Shown in pieces: positions 51,883 to 62,454 of a stretch of DNA of 64,000 nucleotides. The DNA lies in assembly GCF_039729195.1 (NCBI RefSeq), contig NZ_CP155796.1, positions 1,426,001-1,490,000 of the forward strand. The letters are read 5' to 3'. Source of the stretch: Mycobacterium sp. DL. GTDB lineage: Bacteria > Actinomycetota > Actinomycetes > Mycobacteriales > Mycobacteriaceae. The position numbers were made by a program, and so were the translations under genes. Below the pieces are notes generated by a model. It ran no database searches and was not told the origin of the DNA. It was given only the letters and a program-made list of their open reading frames with translations. How positions within the stretch are numbered: position 1 is the stretch's first letter; each line of letters opens with the position of its first letter.

Positions 51883-53162
51883 ACGACGGCCGCCTCGGCG
51901 GGCGCGGGAGGCTCGAACGCGTCGGGCCGCATGGCGTAGCTGATCAGCGCGACCGCCAGCAGCCCCAGCGACGCCACCACCGCGACCTTGGTGGAACGCT
52001 GGGTCTCGAACAGGCCGTGGCGCATGGCATGTCGGGCGTCGCGGATCGCTTCCCGGCTGGCGAACCGCAGCGGGTTCTCGACGAAGTGGTACGACGCGAT
52101 CGCCAGCCCGAAGGTCAGCGCCAGCACGCAGACGTAGAAGTTCACGCTGGTCGCCATCAAGGCCGTGAGGAAGATGATCACCGGCCAGTGCATCAGGTAC
52201 AGCGAATACGCCAGGTCGCCCACATAGGTGCTGACGCGGTTGCGGAGCAGAACCTGGAATTTCGGTTCGGTTCCGACGCCGGCTGCGATCACCATCGCCG
52301 CACCGGCCACCGGCAGCAGCGCCCACGGCGCCGGGAAGCCCGCGGTGCCGTCGATGAGGACCATGCCGGCGCCGACGAGGCCCAGTCCCACCCACGACAA
52401 CACCGGCCGAAGAATGTCCGGCATCGTGGCGAGCACGCCTACCGCGGTCGCCAGCATCGCGCCGATGCCCAACTCCCACACCCGGGTGAGGGTGCTGAAG
52501 AACGCCCACGACGGAGACGTCGCGCTCTGGTAGAGCGCCCACCCCAGGGACGCGCCGACGACCACTCCCATGACGGCGCCGGTCAGCAGCATCCAGCGAC
52601 CGCTGGACCACGCCTTACGAACCGCAACAAGGGTGGCGACAAAGATCAGTGCGGGCCACACGAGATAGAACTGCTCCTCGACCGCCAGCGCCCAGTAGTG
52701 CTGGACGGGCGAAACCGCTTCGGCCGCCGTAAGGTAACTCGTATCCCCGGCAGCAAAGTGCCAGTTCGCGATGAAGAAGAACGCGAACACTGCGTCGACG
52801 CCGACCTCACGTGCTCCGGGGGGCGGAAGTACATACACCGAGACGGCCCAGGTCAGGATCAGCACGATGGTGGCCGCCGGGACGATCCGGCGGACGCGGT
52901 TCCAGTAGAAGTCCCGGAAGTCCACACGACCGGTCTGCTCGGTGTGGCGCAGCAGGCTGTCGGTGACGAGGAAACCGGAGATGACGAAGAAGACGTCGAT
53001 GCCGACGAACCCGCCTTGCGGGACGCCCCACAGGTGGTAGGCGAGCACCGCGAGGATGGCCACGGCCCGCAAACCTTGGATATCCAGACGAATGTTTGCT
53101 CGTTCCGCTCTGCGGCGACGGCGTTCTGATGTTTCCCGATATCTGTCGAGCGCAGTGGTCAT
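51870..53162 (-). CDS. Membrane acyltransferase (OafA/acyltransferase 3 family)
   Basis: The 430-residue protein has about ten membrane helices and the family motif 'LRAVAILAVLAYH' (catalytic His near residue 42), followed by 'GFVGIDVFFVISGFLVT' and 'FYWNRVRRIVPA'. Such enzymes O-acetylate or acylate surface sugars. The C-terminal SGNH domain present in longer OafA proteins is missing, as in the short class. It overlaps the DUF3830 gene tail to tail by 13 bases. A near-perfect CRP site lies about 81-96 bases upstream. Confidence 0.9.
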   Translation of the reverse strand: MTTALDRYRETSERRRRRAERANIRLDIQGLRAVAILAVLAYHLWGVPQGGFVGIDVFFVISGFLVTDSLLRHTEQTGRVDFRDFYWNRVRRIVPAATIVLILTWAVSVYVLPPPGAREVGVDAVFAFFFIANWHFAAGDTSYLTAAEAVSPVQHYWALAVEEQFYLVWPALIFVATLVAVRKAWSSGRWMLLTGAVMGVVVGASLGWALYQSATSPSWAFFSTLTRVWELGIGAMLATAVGVLATMPDILRPVLSWVGLGLVGAGMVLIDGTAGFPAPWALLPVAGAAMVIAAGVGTEPKFQVLLRNRVSTYVGDLAYSLYLMHWPVIIFLTALMATSVNFYVCVLALTFGLAIASYHFVENPLRFASREAIRDARHAMRHGLFETQRSTKVAVVASLGLLAVALISYAMRPDAFEPPAPAEAAVVQAR

Positions 53163-53242
53163 GACGAAGGCCCCCCGGCTGAATATTCGCGTGCGTCAGA
53201 TCTTCGCCAAAACTACCGCAGCGTGCGCTATGGCAATAGTTC

Positions 53243-53258
53243 TGTGACTCGGATCACT
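53243..53258. promoter_or_regulatory. CRP-type site upstream of acyltransferase
   Basis: TGTGACTCGGATCACT matches TGTGA-N6-TCACA at nine of ten arm positions. It lies 81 bases upstream of the acyltransferase start in the 328-bp gap 53163-53490, which shows no other gene. Confidence 0.5.
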
Positions 53259-53490
53259 GCGCCGGGCGCTGGTGCTCGGGGGCCAGCGGAATCGCGCCGG
53301 CTGCCAGGTTCCTGCGGCGTTTCTGTTGATCTGCTTGGGATTTCGTCGGCGAGCGGATTTGCGCCTTATCGTTACCCCTGACCAGCCAAAAGCTGGAGCG
53401 TTTTTCGACAAGCCGCACGTCGCTGAGTCCAACGAGGGAATCAGACACTGCCGCAATGGTTTTGGGTTCACTGACCTCAAAGGAATGACT

Positions 53491-53856
53491 ATGAAGAACA
53501 GCATCATCGCGGCAGTGGTGGCCACCTGCGCTCTGACCGCCGGAACCATCGGGGCCGCTGGGCCTGCGGTTGCGGCCAGAGACGGCAAGATCCACACCAC
53601 CGGATCCGACGACATGACGTGGGTGATGCCTGACGTCGACGGGATGGTGCTCAAGCACGCGATCATCACCGTTTCGGACGTCACCGCACCGGTGGCCCTC
53701 AACATCGGAACAGTCGCGAAGGGTGATCAACCGGTGATCAACCAGGAGGACTGGGTCGTCTGCGGGCAGTCGCCGAAAGAGGGCGCCAAGATCTCGCAGG
53801 AGACGTTGAAGGTGGTCCTCGCGGTTCAGCGACCCCACGACTCGAGCTGCGCGTAG
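53491..53856 (+). CDS. Secreted PASTA-like protein (paralog 1)
   Basis: The 121-residue precursor has a signal peptide ending near 'PAVAA' and one PASTA-like unit: 'WVMPDVDGMVLKHAIITVSDVT' spans about 47-68, and 'NQEDWVVCGQSPKEGAKIS' follows. Two cysteines (in VVCGQ and at the end, SSCA) may form a disulfide. The paralog at 54002 has the same layout. ATG 53491 has AAGGA eight bases upstream; ATG 53485 is also in frame. PASTA domains usually bind peptidoglycan; function here is unproven. Confidence 0.75.
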   Translation: MKNSIIAAVVATCALTAGTIGAAGPAVAARDGKIHTTGSDDMTWVMPDVDGMVLKHAIITVSDVTAPVALNIGTVAKGDQPVINQEDWVVCGQSPKEGAKISQETLKVVLAVQRPHDSSCA

Positions 53857-53878
53857 CCGCCGCCGCTTCTCGCGCGGC

Positions 53879-53922
53879 CGGGTTTGCGCGGGTCAAGATC
53901 GAAATCTCGCCGAGCAAACCCG
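53879..53922. terminator. Large imperfect hairpin between the two PASTA-like genes
   Basis: Outer arms CGGGTTTGC (53879-53887) and GCAAACCCG (53914-53922) pair perfectly; inside, AGAT and ATCT pair around CGAA. The 44-nt structure starts 22 bases after the first PASTA-like stop and could end transcription in either direction. It could also be a dispersed repeat. Confidence 0.45.
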
Positions 53923-54001
53923 ACGAGACCGTTTTGTGACCGACTTCTGCTGTTCATTCGGATACTGTCCCTAGGGGGTTGGGACAGATTCGAGGGGGCA
54001 G

Positions 54002-54367
54002 ATGGTGCGTAAGCAAGTGTTCGGCGTGATGGCGATTTCGTGTGCAATGTTCGCGCCGACCGTAGGTTTAGCAGCGCCTGCGATGGCGGCGCCGGTGGTG
54101 GTTGCGCCGCAGGCGCCCACCGAGGTCTGGGTGATGCCGAACGTGCGAAATACGGTGCTGAGCCAGGCCGTCAAGGCTGTTCGCGATGTGACCGGCGACG
54201 CCGAGATCGACCTGCGACTTATCGATCTGAGAAACGGCCAAGAGGTGATCAACCAGTCGAACTGGGCGGTCTGCTCGCAGACGCCGTCTGCGGGCGGGAC
54301 GATTTCTCAGTCGACAAAGAGGGTCATCCTTTACGTCAAGCGCTTCAACCAAGCTAGCTGCCGATAG
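54002..54367 (+). CDS. Secreted PASTA-like protein (paralog 2)
   Basis: The 121-residue precursor has a signal peptide ending near 'PAMAAP' and one PASTA-like unit ('VWVMPNVRNTVLSQAVKAVRD' positions 41-61, then 'NQSNWAVCSQTPSAGGTIS'), with cysteines in VCSQ and at the end (ASCR). It parallels paralog 1 throughout, showing tandem duplication. The ATG follows a GAGGGGGCAG leader. It converges with maf, nine bases apart. Confidence 0.75.
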   Translation: MVRKQVFGVMAISCAMFAPTVGLAAPAMAAPVVVAPQAPTEVWVMPNVRNTVLSQAVKAVRDVTGDAEIDLRLIDLRNGQEVINQSNWAVCSQTPSAGGTISQSTKRVILYVKRFNQASCR

Positions 54368-54376
54368 CTTGCTGGT

Positions 54377-55042
54377 TTAAGGCCCAGGCGCAGTGCCTGG
54401 GCTACCACAATGCGACGAGGTCCACAGATCCAAGACGGACAACCCGGCGCTGCGCAGCAAGCGGTGCATCACCGGCAGACTCAGCCCGATGACATTGGAC
54501 GGGTCGCCTTCGATCTTCTCAATGAACCATCCGCCCAGGCCGTCCAACGTGAATGCGCCTGCCACATCTAGGGGTTCACCGCTGTCCACATAGCCGGTCA
54601 GCTCCTCTTCGGAGGGCTCGCCGAAATGCACTGTGGTGCTGCCGGTATCGCCTGCGGTGTGGGTGATGACCCCCGCGGTGATCCGCAGCAGTGCGTGCCC
54701 GGTCAGCAGGTGGCCGGTGGTGCCGGCCATCGACTGCCATTGCAGGCGCGCGGCCACTGCGGAACCTGGCTTGCCGTACAACTCGCCGTCCCGGTACAGC
54801 ATCGAATCGCAGCCGATGACCACGCAGTCCGCGGCGACATCCTCCGGAAGTTGGGCGGCGACGCTGAGCGCTTTGGCGTTGGCGAGCTTGGCCACCACCG
54901 CCTCGGGCGGAGTCTCCGGCTCGAATGACGCGAGCAGTGCATCCTCGTCGACGTGGGAGACGATGACCAGCGGATCGATGCCGGCCTGACGCAGCACCCG
55001 CAGCCGGCCCGACGATGCCGACCCCAGGACGACCCGGGTCAT
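54377..55042 (-). CDS. maf: Maf-family nucleoside triphosphate pyrophosphatase
   Basis: The 221-residue protein removes pyrophosphate from non-canonical or modified nucleotides. The N-terminal '[18 protein letters not shown]' is the Maf phosphate-binding loop, '[19 protein letters not shown]' carries the catalytic Asp, and '[35 protein letters not shown]' (about 158-192) is the family core. It follows accE5 closely, as in M. tuberculosis Rv3281-Rv3282. The last ten residues include a hairpin shared with the opposite strand. Confidence 0.9.
   Translation of the reverse strand: MTRVVLGSASSGRLRVLRQAGIDPLVIVSHVDEDALLASFEPETPPEAVVAKLANAKALSVAAQLPEDVAADCVVIGCDSMLYRDGELYGKPGSAVAARLQWQSMAGTTGHLLTGHALLRITAGVITHTAGDTGSTTVHFGEPSEEELTGYVDSGEPLDVAGAFTLDGLGGWFIEKIEGDPSNVIGLSLPVMHRLLRSAGLSVLDLWTSSHCGSPGTAPGP
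54382..54402 (+). terminator. Hairpin downstream of PASTA-like paralog 2
   Basis: GCCCAGGC (54382-54389), loop GCAGT, GCCTGGGC (54395-54402) is a perfect 8-bp stem 14 bases after the paralog 2 stop. It lies inside the last codons of maf on the other strand. No T tract follows on the plus strand, so strength is doubtful. Confidence 0.45.
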
Positions 55043-55070
55043 CGCTGCCGTCTGCTCTTCGCGCGAGCGC

Positions 55071-55352
55071 TCATCGCCGCATATGCGTGCGCTCCAGCAA
55101 GGTCACCCGCTGCCAACTGGAGGTGTTGTAGCGCAGCTTGTCCACCGGGTGGCCCCACAGGTTGAGCTCCTGTGGGCCGGGCTGGCCGGCGGCGCCACCG
55201 CCGGCACCGGCCAGCACGGTCACCAGGGCGGCGATCTCCTCCGTCGTGGGAGCACCCTTGACGACGTGGAAATGCGGGTCCGGGGCGGGCGGGTCGTCGA
55301 TCGTCATGTCCCGCGGGTCGGAGACCTCGACGATGTCGGCGGTGTGGTCCAT
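55071..55352 (-). CDS. accE5: Acyl-CoA carboxylase epsilon subunit AccE5
   Basis: The 93-residue protein has a variable N-terminus and the family C-terminal core '[14 protein letters not shown]', '[13 protein letters not shown]' and '[12 protein letters not shown]'. The epsilon subunit links AccA3 and AccD5 and boosts activity. It lies 46 bases after accD5 and 28 bases before maf in one operon, the same order as M. tuberculosis Rv3280-Rv3282. Confidence 0.9.
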   Translation of the reverse strand: MDHTADIVEVSDPRDMTIDDPPAPDPHFHVVKGAPTTEEIAALVTVLAGAGGGAAGQPGPQELNLWGHPVDKLRYNTSSWQRVTLLERTHMRR

Positions 55353-55398
55353 TGCGGCCTCTCAGAGAAGTGTTGGTGCTACCCCAGATCGCTGGTGA

Positions 55399-57081
<1,683 letters not shown>

Positions 57082-57105
57082 TTAGAAAGTCGAGATGGTC
57101 GTGTG

Positions 57106-57852
57106 ATGTCGCCACTCCGTGCGGGGAGGACACACCTCTCATCCGGCAGGCATCGCCGCTTGCGTCGCAGGCTCGGCCGCTGGGTGGCGGTTCTGGCTCT
57201 CACAAACGCGTCGGTTTCCCTCGTCGTCCGCCAGCTTCACCTGACTAACAACATCGCGCTCCTGGTGGCGGTGAGTGCGCCGTGTGCCGTGGTTCTGGCC
57301 GCGGTCGCTCTGGTGCTCTCGGTGTTGGGCCGCCGCGTCGCGACCTCTGTGATCGCCGTGGTGGTCTTGGCGGTTGCGATTGGCATCCAAATACGTTGGT
57401 AGTAAGCAGGACAGAGGTGATTGCGCCGCTGAAAGGTGGAAGCATGGTGGCGGCCATGGTTCACATCTCAGACGGCCAGGTCGCCCCCCGTCGTCGCCAG
57501 CGTGCATGTCATGAACCCTTTGACTTTCTACGGCAGAGCCTTCGGCGGGTGGCGGGCGGGCATCACTGCCGCGAAAGGCCGGATGGAGGGCCTCGCCGTA
57601 GAGGCGGGGGAGGGATCCGTCATCGTCGAGGGCGATTTCAACAGCACTCCCAGCATGCGGCAGTTTCGACAACTGCTGAGCGACGGGTACCGAGATGCTT
57701 TCGCGCAGACGGGTTCCGGACCGGGGCCGACCTACCCCTCGTATCCGTGGGTACCCCCGCTCACCAACATCGATCTTGTGCTGGCGCGGAACGCCTCGGT
57801 GGCCTCGATCAAACGATCTCTCTGCGCACCGCCGATCACCGTGCACTCTTAG
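57106..57852 (+). pseudogene. Decayed membrane endonuclease/exonuclease/phosphatase-family gene
   Basis: The first part encodes about three membrane helices (to TAG at 57400), the usual N-terminus of mycobacterial EEP membrane proteins. Downstream, 'TLVVSRTEVIAP' continues in one frame up to a CCCCCC run near 57486, and then 'VVASVHVMNPLTFYGRAFGG', 'VEGDFNSTPSMRQF' and 'TNIDLVLARN' continue in another. The central catalytic segment is missing. So an internal deletion and at least one frameshift broke the gene; the GDFNSTP motif proves its family. Confidence 0.75.
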
Positions 57853-58142
57853 CCACCATCGTTATACCCCTGGAAAAGCCTCCATCCTGAGGAAATGGTT
57901 GGTAGATAACTCCCCAGCAAACACTCGATAGGGTGATGTCGGGATGTTGCGTAGGGGGTACGCAGGCGTTCCTGCTGGCGCCTCGGATGGCGTAGCTGAA
58001 GGTGGAGACCCGCTGGTCATGCGTTTTTTCGATTTTGCGGAAAAAGTTCGGCGAACCCGGGCGTTCCAGTTGACAGGGTGCGGGGAGTCTGAGAAGCTTC
58101 CAGCAACATCAGGGGAACTAAAAAACTTTTGGGGGGACCAAA
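57853..58142. other. Gene-free boundary of polysaccharide locus
   Basis: This 290-bp stretch holds no supported gene. It contains TTGACA at 58070-58075 with AT-rich sequence after it and GGGGGGACC just before the 58143 start, so it probably holds the promoter of the exported-protein gene. Base composition becomes visibly less GC-rich from here to the window end. Confidence 0.5.
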
Positions 58143-58568
58143 ATGACTGCCATCACGACTAAATTCCAGGTGGGTGCCGCCGCTGTTGCGATTGCCGCCA
58201 CCACCGCCTTCGCTCCCGCCGCCGCGAACGCTGCTCCCGCAGTGGAGATTCCGGCTGCTCCTGTACAGATCGCCGGCGACCTTCCTCAGGCGCCTGGCGA
58301 TTTCATCTGGTTCTTCCAGGTCACCTCGGTTCAGATTGCTGCCAGCTTGACCAGGACCGCCACCCACTGGACGGATACCACAATCGCGAGGTATGAATCG
58401 AGGTTGGCAAGAAATCCCGATTCGATCTTCGCTTCATTCTGGGAGAACAGGATTGAGCAACTTGAGGTGCGGCGAGCAGCATTCGGCGAGCTCTCCTTCA
58501 GCGTCTGCAGGGACGGTCAGGGAATATCCGCCGGACCGTACGGAACGGTGACGCGGGGAGCCTGCTAG
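58143..58568 (+). CDS. Exported hypothetical protein
   Basis: The 141-residue precursor has a signal peptide ('VGAAAVAIAATTAFAPAAAN', about residues 10-29, cleaved near NAAPA) and a mature chain with aromatic and helical segments ('DFIWFFQVTSVQIAASL') and two cysteines near the C-terminus (SVCRD and GAC). The ATG is preceded by TTTTGGGGGGACCAAA. No domain recognised. It is the first gene of the lower-GC region and lies 96 bases before the DUF4012 gene. Confidence 0.7.
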   Translation: MTAITTKFQVGAAAVAIAATTAFAPAAANAAPAVEIPAAPVQIAGDLPQAPGDFIWFFQVTSVQIAASLTRTATHWTDTTIARYESRLARNPDSIFASFWENRIEQLEVRRAAFGELSFSVCRDGQGISAGPYGTVTRGAC

Positions 58569-58664
58569 CGACCTGAGCGCTGGCCAGAAATCACATCTAT
58601 AGAGCTGAAGCCTGTGCGTCGTGCCATTGACGTGCAGGCTTCAACTATTCACAGGGAACTCTGA

Positions 58665-60524
58665 GTGCGATTTTTTCCGCGACGCCAATCTGATCAGAAT
58701 TCCAATGGCGAGGACAGCGACGACGCAGAACCGGGTTACGACGAAGGCCGGCGACGGCTCCCTGGGTTGGTCCGTCGCCGCGAATTCCTTTGGGGAACTG
58801 CGCTGGCGGTTCTTGTCGTGCTCGGGTTGGGATGCTGGGCAGCAGTCGGCGCCTTCCAAGCCAAGTCGAACCTGGAGCAAGCCCGGGTTAGTGCTCAGGA
58901 CGCCAAAGAGGCCCTACTAGAGGGAAATACGGAGGCCGCGTCGCAGTCAGCCGACGATGCGCTTGTTCGAGCAGAGGCGGCCCGCGACGCCACCCACTCC
59001 CTGGCATGGAACATCATTGCCGGAGTTCCGTGGCTGGGTAGCCCGTTCAAAACTGGCCAACAGGTCACCGATGTTGTCCTTGGTCTCGCGGCAGACGTTC
59101 TAAGACCCGCGGCCGACGTCGGCGTTGCGATCTCCCCCGAACGGCTATACCAAGATGGTCGGGTAGACGTCGACCTACTCCGCAACCAAGAACCCCAACT
59201 GCGCGAGTTGTCCACCAACGCCACACGTCTCAACGGCGATGCCGCTGCGATCTCGGATCCCCGATACGTGTCGCTCATGAGTGATGCGCGTACCGAACTG
59301 CAGGGCCAGATTTCCGGTATCACCTCTGTCATCGAGAATGCCGCTTTGGCAGCGCGCTTGGTTCCGTCGATGATGGGCGTAGACGGACCACGTACCTATT
59401 TCATGGGTTTCCAGACTAACGCTGAAGCGCGTGGAACCGGTGGACTGCTCGGCGGATATGGGATCCTTCGATTCGACAACGGCGTGCCCACCGTCGACAC
59501 CCTGGCTCCGAACACCGATCTAGCTGACGCGTTGACGGCCGTCGATCTCGGGCTTGAATACGACCAACAGTACGGCTATGCCCAACCGTTCACAGACTTC
59601 CGCAACAGCAACCTAAGCCCGCACTTTCCTTATGCCGCTCAGATATGGAAGGGCATGTTCGCCGAGCAGACCGGCGTGGAGGTGGACGGCGTAATCGTCA
59701 TCGACCCAGTGGCTTTGAGCTACATCCTCGGAGCTGTCGGGCCGGTGACGATGCCGGACGGCGAGGTTGTTTCGAGGGACAATGTCGTCGAATTAACCGA
59801 ATCCACGGCCTACAGTCGTTTCCCCACCGACCAAGTAGCGCGGAAGCAGTACCTGCAAGACATCGCCAACGCTGTCGTTACCAAGATGACGGGTTCGGTG
59901 CGGTCACCTCGGCAATTGATGGACGCCCTGGGCAAGGCTGTCGGCGAACGTCGCATCGCCGTTTGGAGTGCGGTGCCAGAAGAGCAGGAACTGCTTGAAG
60001 GGACTTCGTTGGCCCATGTGCTTCCGGGTGATGCAGCTCCGTACGCTGCGGTGGTCATCAACAACCTCGGCGGGAACAAGCTCGATTACTACCTGAGGAC
60101 CGAGATCGAATACGCCGCAGATGAGTGCAACGGTGAAACGCGATCCTCCACAGTTAATGTGAAACTCACCAATACTGTGCCCAATGAGCCACTGCCGGAT
60201 TATGTAGCCGGCGCTGTGGGCCTTGCTCCCGAGCTACTGATCGAGGTGCCGAAAGGCACGAACATCACATCAGTGCGTCTGTTCGCGACCCAAGGCGCAG
60301 AACTGTCGAGTGTGATCCTCAACGGTGAGCGGGTGCCGGCGATCGTGAATACGGAACGCGGACATCCCGTTTTCGAGGCGCAAGTCATCATTCCGCCCGG
60401 GCAATCCGCTGACGTCAGCTTCCAGATGTCAGAGCCAACTGCGCCGGGAAAACCACGAGCGCCAAGCCAGCCATTGGTGGAAACAGTCGTCCCGAAGGTG
60501 ATGGTGCCTGAGTGCATGGGTTGA
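58665..60524 (+). CDS. DUF4012-domain membrane protein of polysaccharide locus
   Basis: The 619-residue protein has a cytoplasmic N-terminus, one membrane helix at about 44-64 ('ALAVLVVLGLGCWAAVGAF'), a coiled region, and a large external DUF4012 domain ('GPRTYFMGFQTNAEARGTGGLLGGYGIL' around 245-272). DUF4012 proteins accompany exopolysaccharide genes and share features with LytR-type regions, but their reaction is not known. GTG start. It lies 196 bases before the tyrosine kinase gene. Confidence 0.83.
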   Translation: MRFFPRRQSDQNSNGEDSDDAEPGYDEGRRRLPGLVRRREFLWGTALAVLVVLGLGCWAAVGAFQAKSNLEQARVSAQDAKEALLEGNTEAASQSADDALVRAEAARDATHSLAWNIIAGVPWLGSPFKTGQQVTDVVLGLAADVLRPAADVGVAISPERLYQDGRVDVDLLRNQEPQLRELSTNATRLNGDAAAISDPRYVSLMSDARTELQGQISGITSVIENAALAARLVPSMMGVDGPRTYFMGFQTNAEARGTGGLLGGYGILRFDNGVPTVDTLAPNTDLADALTAVDLGLEYDQQYGYAQPFTDFRNSNLSPHFPYAAQIWKGMFAEQTGVEVDGVIVIDPVALSYILGAVGPVTMPDGEVVSRDNVVELTESTAYSRFPTDQVARKQYLQDIANAVVTKMTGSVRSPRQLMDALGKAVGERRIAVWSAVPEEQELLEGTSLAHVLPGDAAPYAAVVINNLGGNKLDYYLRTEIEYAADECNGETRSSTVNVKLTNTVPNEPLPDYVAGAVGLAPELLIEVPKGTNITSVRLFATQGAELSSVILNGERVPAIVNTERGHPVFEAQVIIPPGQSADVSFQMSEPTAPGKPRAPSQPLVETVVPKVMVPECMG

Positions 60525-60720
60525 GCCTTGCGGGCAGAGGACTGAAACACATCCCGGCTTCCTTCCTTGGTCGACGCCATCACTCACACAACATCGGTGC
60601 CAAGACGCTCGAGATAACTGGAAGTCGCCCTCGCCTGAGTAACACAGACACTCTCGACATCGATCGCGGCGGATGGAATATCGAGCGGGCCAAGAGGCAA
60701 TTGACGGCAAAGGGGTCGCG

Positions 60721-62199
60721 TTGAACCTGCAAGACTACGTAAAGTTATTACGCGCCCGGTGGATCACCGTATGCGTGACGATAGCCGTCGCGGTGCTTGG
60801 GGCAGTGTCGTTTAGCATGCTCACTACTCCGCAGTACGAGGCCTCAACCCGCTTGTTCGTGTCCACCGCAGCAGGCTCAACGTTGGCTGAGACCTATCAG
60901 GGGAACCGTTTCTCGCAAGAGCGTGTGTTGTCCTACGCCGAACTGCTCATGGGAACGACCCTGGCGCAGCGGACCATCGACAAACTTGGCCTCGACATAT
61001 CGGCGGCACAATTGCAGGAGAACGTCAAAGCGAGTGCGAAACTAGATACAGTCTTGATCGACGTCGAGGTTCTCGACGAATCACCAGTGCGGGCAAGGGA
61101 TATTGCCAATACGTTGTCCGATGAATTTGTCGCAATGGTACGTGAACTAGAGATGCCTCAAGACGGTTCTCCCCCAGATTCCCGGGTAGTTGTGGAGCAG
61201 CGCGCATCGATCCCTAGCGACCCAGTGGTACCGAAAACGATGCGAAACATCGCGATCGGACTTGCCGCCGGCGTGCTCCTGGGAGTCGGCCTTGCGATAC
61301 TCCGCGATGTCCTCGACAACACAGTCAAGGATCGAGGAAATCTTGAAGAAATAACCGGAGCCGGCATCGTTGGGAGCATTCCGCTCGACAAGGAACGTCG
61401 GAAGCAGCCGGCCATATCATTCGACAGCGATAACTCGGCCATTGCTGAGGCATTTCGCAAACTTCGCACAAATCTGCAGTTTTTAGCGGTCGACAACCCC
61501 CCACGCGTGATAGTCGTGACAAGCTCGATGCCGCATGAAGGAAAATCTACAACGGCAATTAACACCGCCCTGGCACTGGCCGAAGCTGAGCACAAGGTTG
61601 TGCTGGTCGACGGTGATATGAGGCGGCCGATGTTGCATAGGTATCTGGACCTCGTACAACCGGTGGGGTTCAGTACTGTATTGAGTGGTGCAGCGACTCT
61701 TGAAGAGGCATTGCAAAGGACACGCTTTCCCGGCCTCACTGTCCTAACTTCTGGTGCCATTCCCCCCAACCCAAGTGAGCTACTAGGCTCACAATCAGCT
61801 AGAAAGTTGCTGGGCGAACTCCGCGCAAAGTTCGACTACGTCATCGTGGATTCAACACCGCTCCTGGCTGTGACCGATGCTGCCATTCTCGCTGCTGGCG
61901 CAGACGGTGTGCTTGTAATGGCACGATTTGGACAGACAAGACGCGAGCAGCTTACCCACGCAGTGGGAAGTCTTGAAAGCGTAGGCGCTCCACTGCTAGG
62001 CGCGGTGTTCACAATGATGCCAACTCGTGGGAACTCATCTTATAGTTACAGCTATAGCTACTACGGAGAGGAAGGTGTCCGACGGTCCTCTGCCCGGGAA
62101 CTCCGGTCTGAGTCGTCGCCACCACCCATGCCACCAGGACCGGCACCCGAGGTCGTGGAGCAGGGTGGACGAAGGCGCAGACGTGAGGCGACAGAGTAG
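60721..62199 (+). CDS. Wzc/CapB-type polysaccharide biosynthesis tyrosine autokinase
   Basis: The 492-residue protein fuses a Wzz-like chain-length domain with helices at about 15-35 and 175-195 to a cytoplasmic BY-kinase. It has Walker A 'SSMPHEGKSTTA', Walker A' 'VVLVDGDMRRP' and Walker B 'YVIVDSTPLL', and a C-terminal tyrosine cluster 'SSYSYSYSYYGEEG' for autophosphorylation. It should control polymer length and export. TTG 60721 is the chosen start, with AAGGGG upstream. It belongs with the DUF4012 and ligase genes. Confidence 0.9.
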   Translation: MNLQDYVKLLRARWITVCVTIAVAVLGAVSFSMLTTPQYEASTRLFVSTAAGSTLAETYQGNRFSQERVLSYAELLMGTTLAQRTIDKLGLDISAAQLQENVKASAKLDTVLIDVEVLDESPVRARDIANTLSDEFVAMVRELEMPQDGSPPDSRVVVEQRASIPSDPVVPKTMRNIAIGLAAGVLLGVGLAILRDVLDNTVKDRGNLEEITGAGIVGSIPLDKERRKQPAISFDSDNSAIAEAFRKLRTNLQFLAVDNPPRVIVVTSSMPHEGKSTTAINTALALAEAEHKVVLVDGDMRRPMLHRYLDLVQPVGFSTVLSGAATLEEALQRTRFPGLTVLTSGAIPPNPSELLGSQSARKLLGELRAKFDYVIVDSTPLLAVTDAAILAAGADGVLVMARFGQTRREQLTHAVGSLESVGAPLLGAVFTMMPTRGNSSYSYSYSYYGEEGVRRSSARELRSESSPPPMPPGPAPEVVEQGGRRRRREATE

Positions 62200-62319
62200 G
62201 CATAGGTTACAGTGGCGATAGAAATGGCAAGAAGTGCCTATTCTGCTGATCGTCAGGAAACACACGGCAGGGCCGTAGTCCCTTTGCTCCGACACAATGT
62301 TTCCACAGCTAGGGAGTCG

Positions 62320-62454
62320 ATGAAGAATCGTCCAAGGCCAAAACGCGACCTCGACTTTTTTCCGATTGCTGTTGTGACTCTTACGTTAATCGCTATAACA
62401 GCACTGCTATGTTACTTGTTGCTGAATGGGCAATTGTACTTTTCCCCAGGTTAA
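62320..62454 (+). CDS. Candidate small single-helix membrane protein
   Basis: The 44-residue frame begins MKNRPRPKRDLDFF after an AGGGAG ribosome-binding site and has one hydrophobic helix ('FPIAVVTLTLIAITALLCYL', about residues 14-33). The basic N-terminus suggests an inside start. It overlaps the convergent ligase stop by four bases. It may be a real small gene of the polysaccharide locus or a fortuitous frame. Confidence 0.45.
   Translation: MKNRPRPKRDLDFFPIAVVTLTLIAITALLCYLLLNGQLYFSPG

Noticed and set aside
53196..53838. Minus-strand frames opposite PASTA-like paralog 1
   Set aside because: No signal, domain or ribosome-binding site; the plus-strand gene has a signal peptide and a clear paralog.
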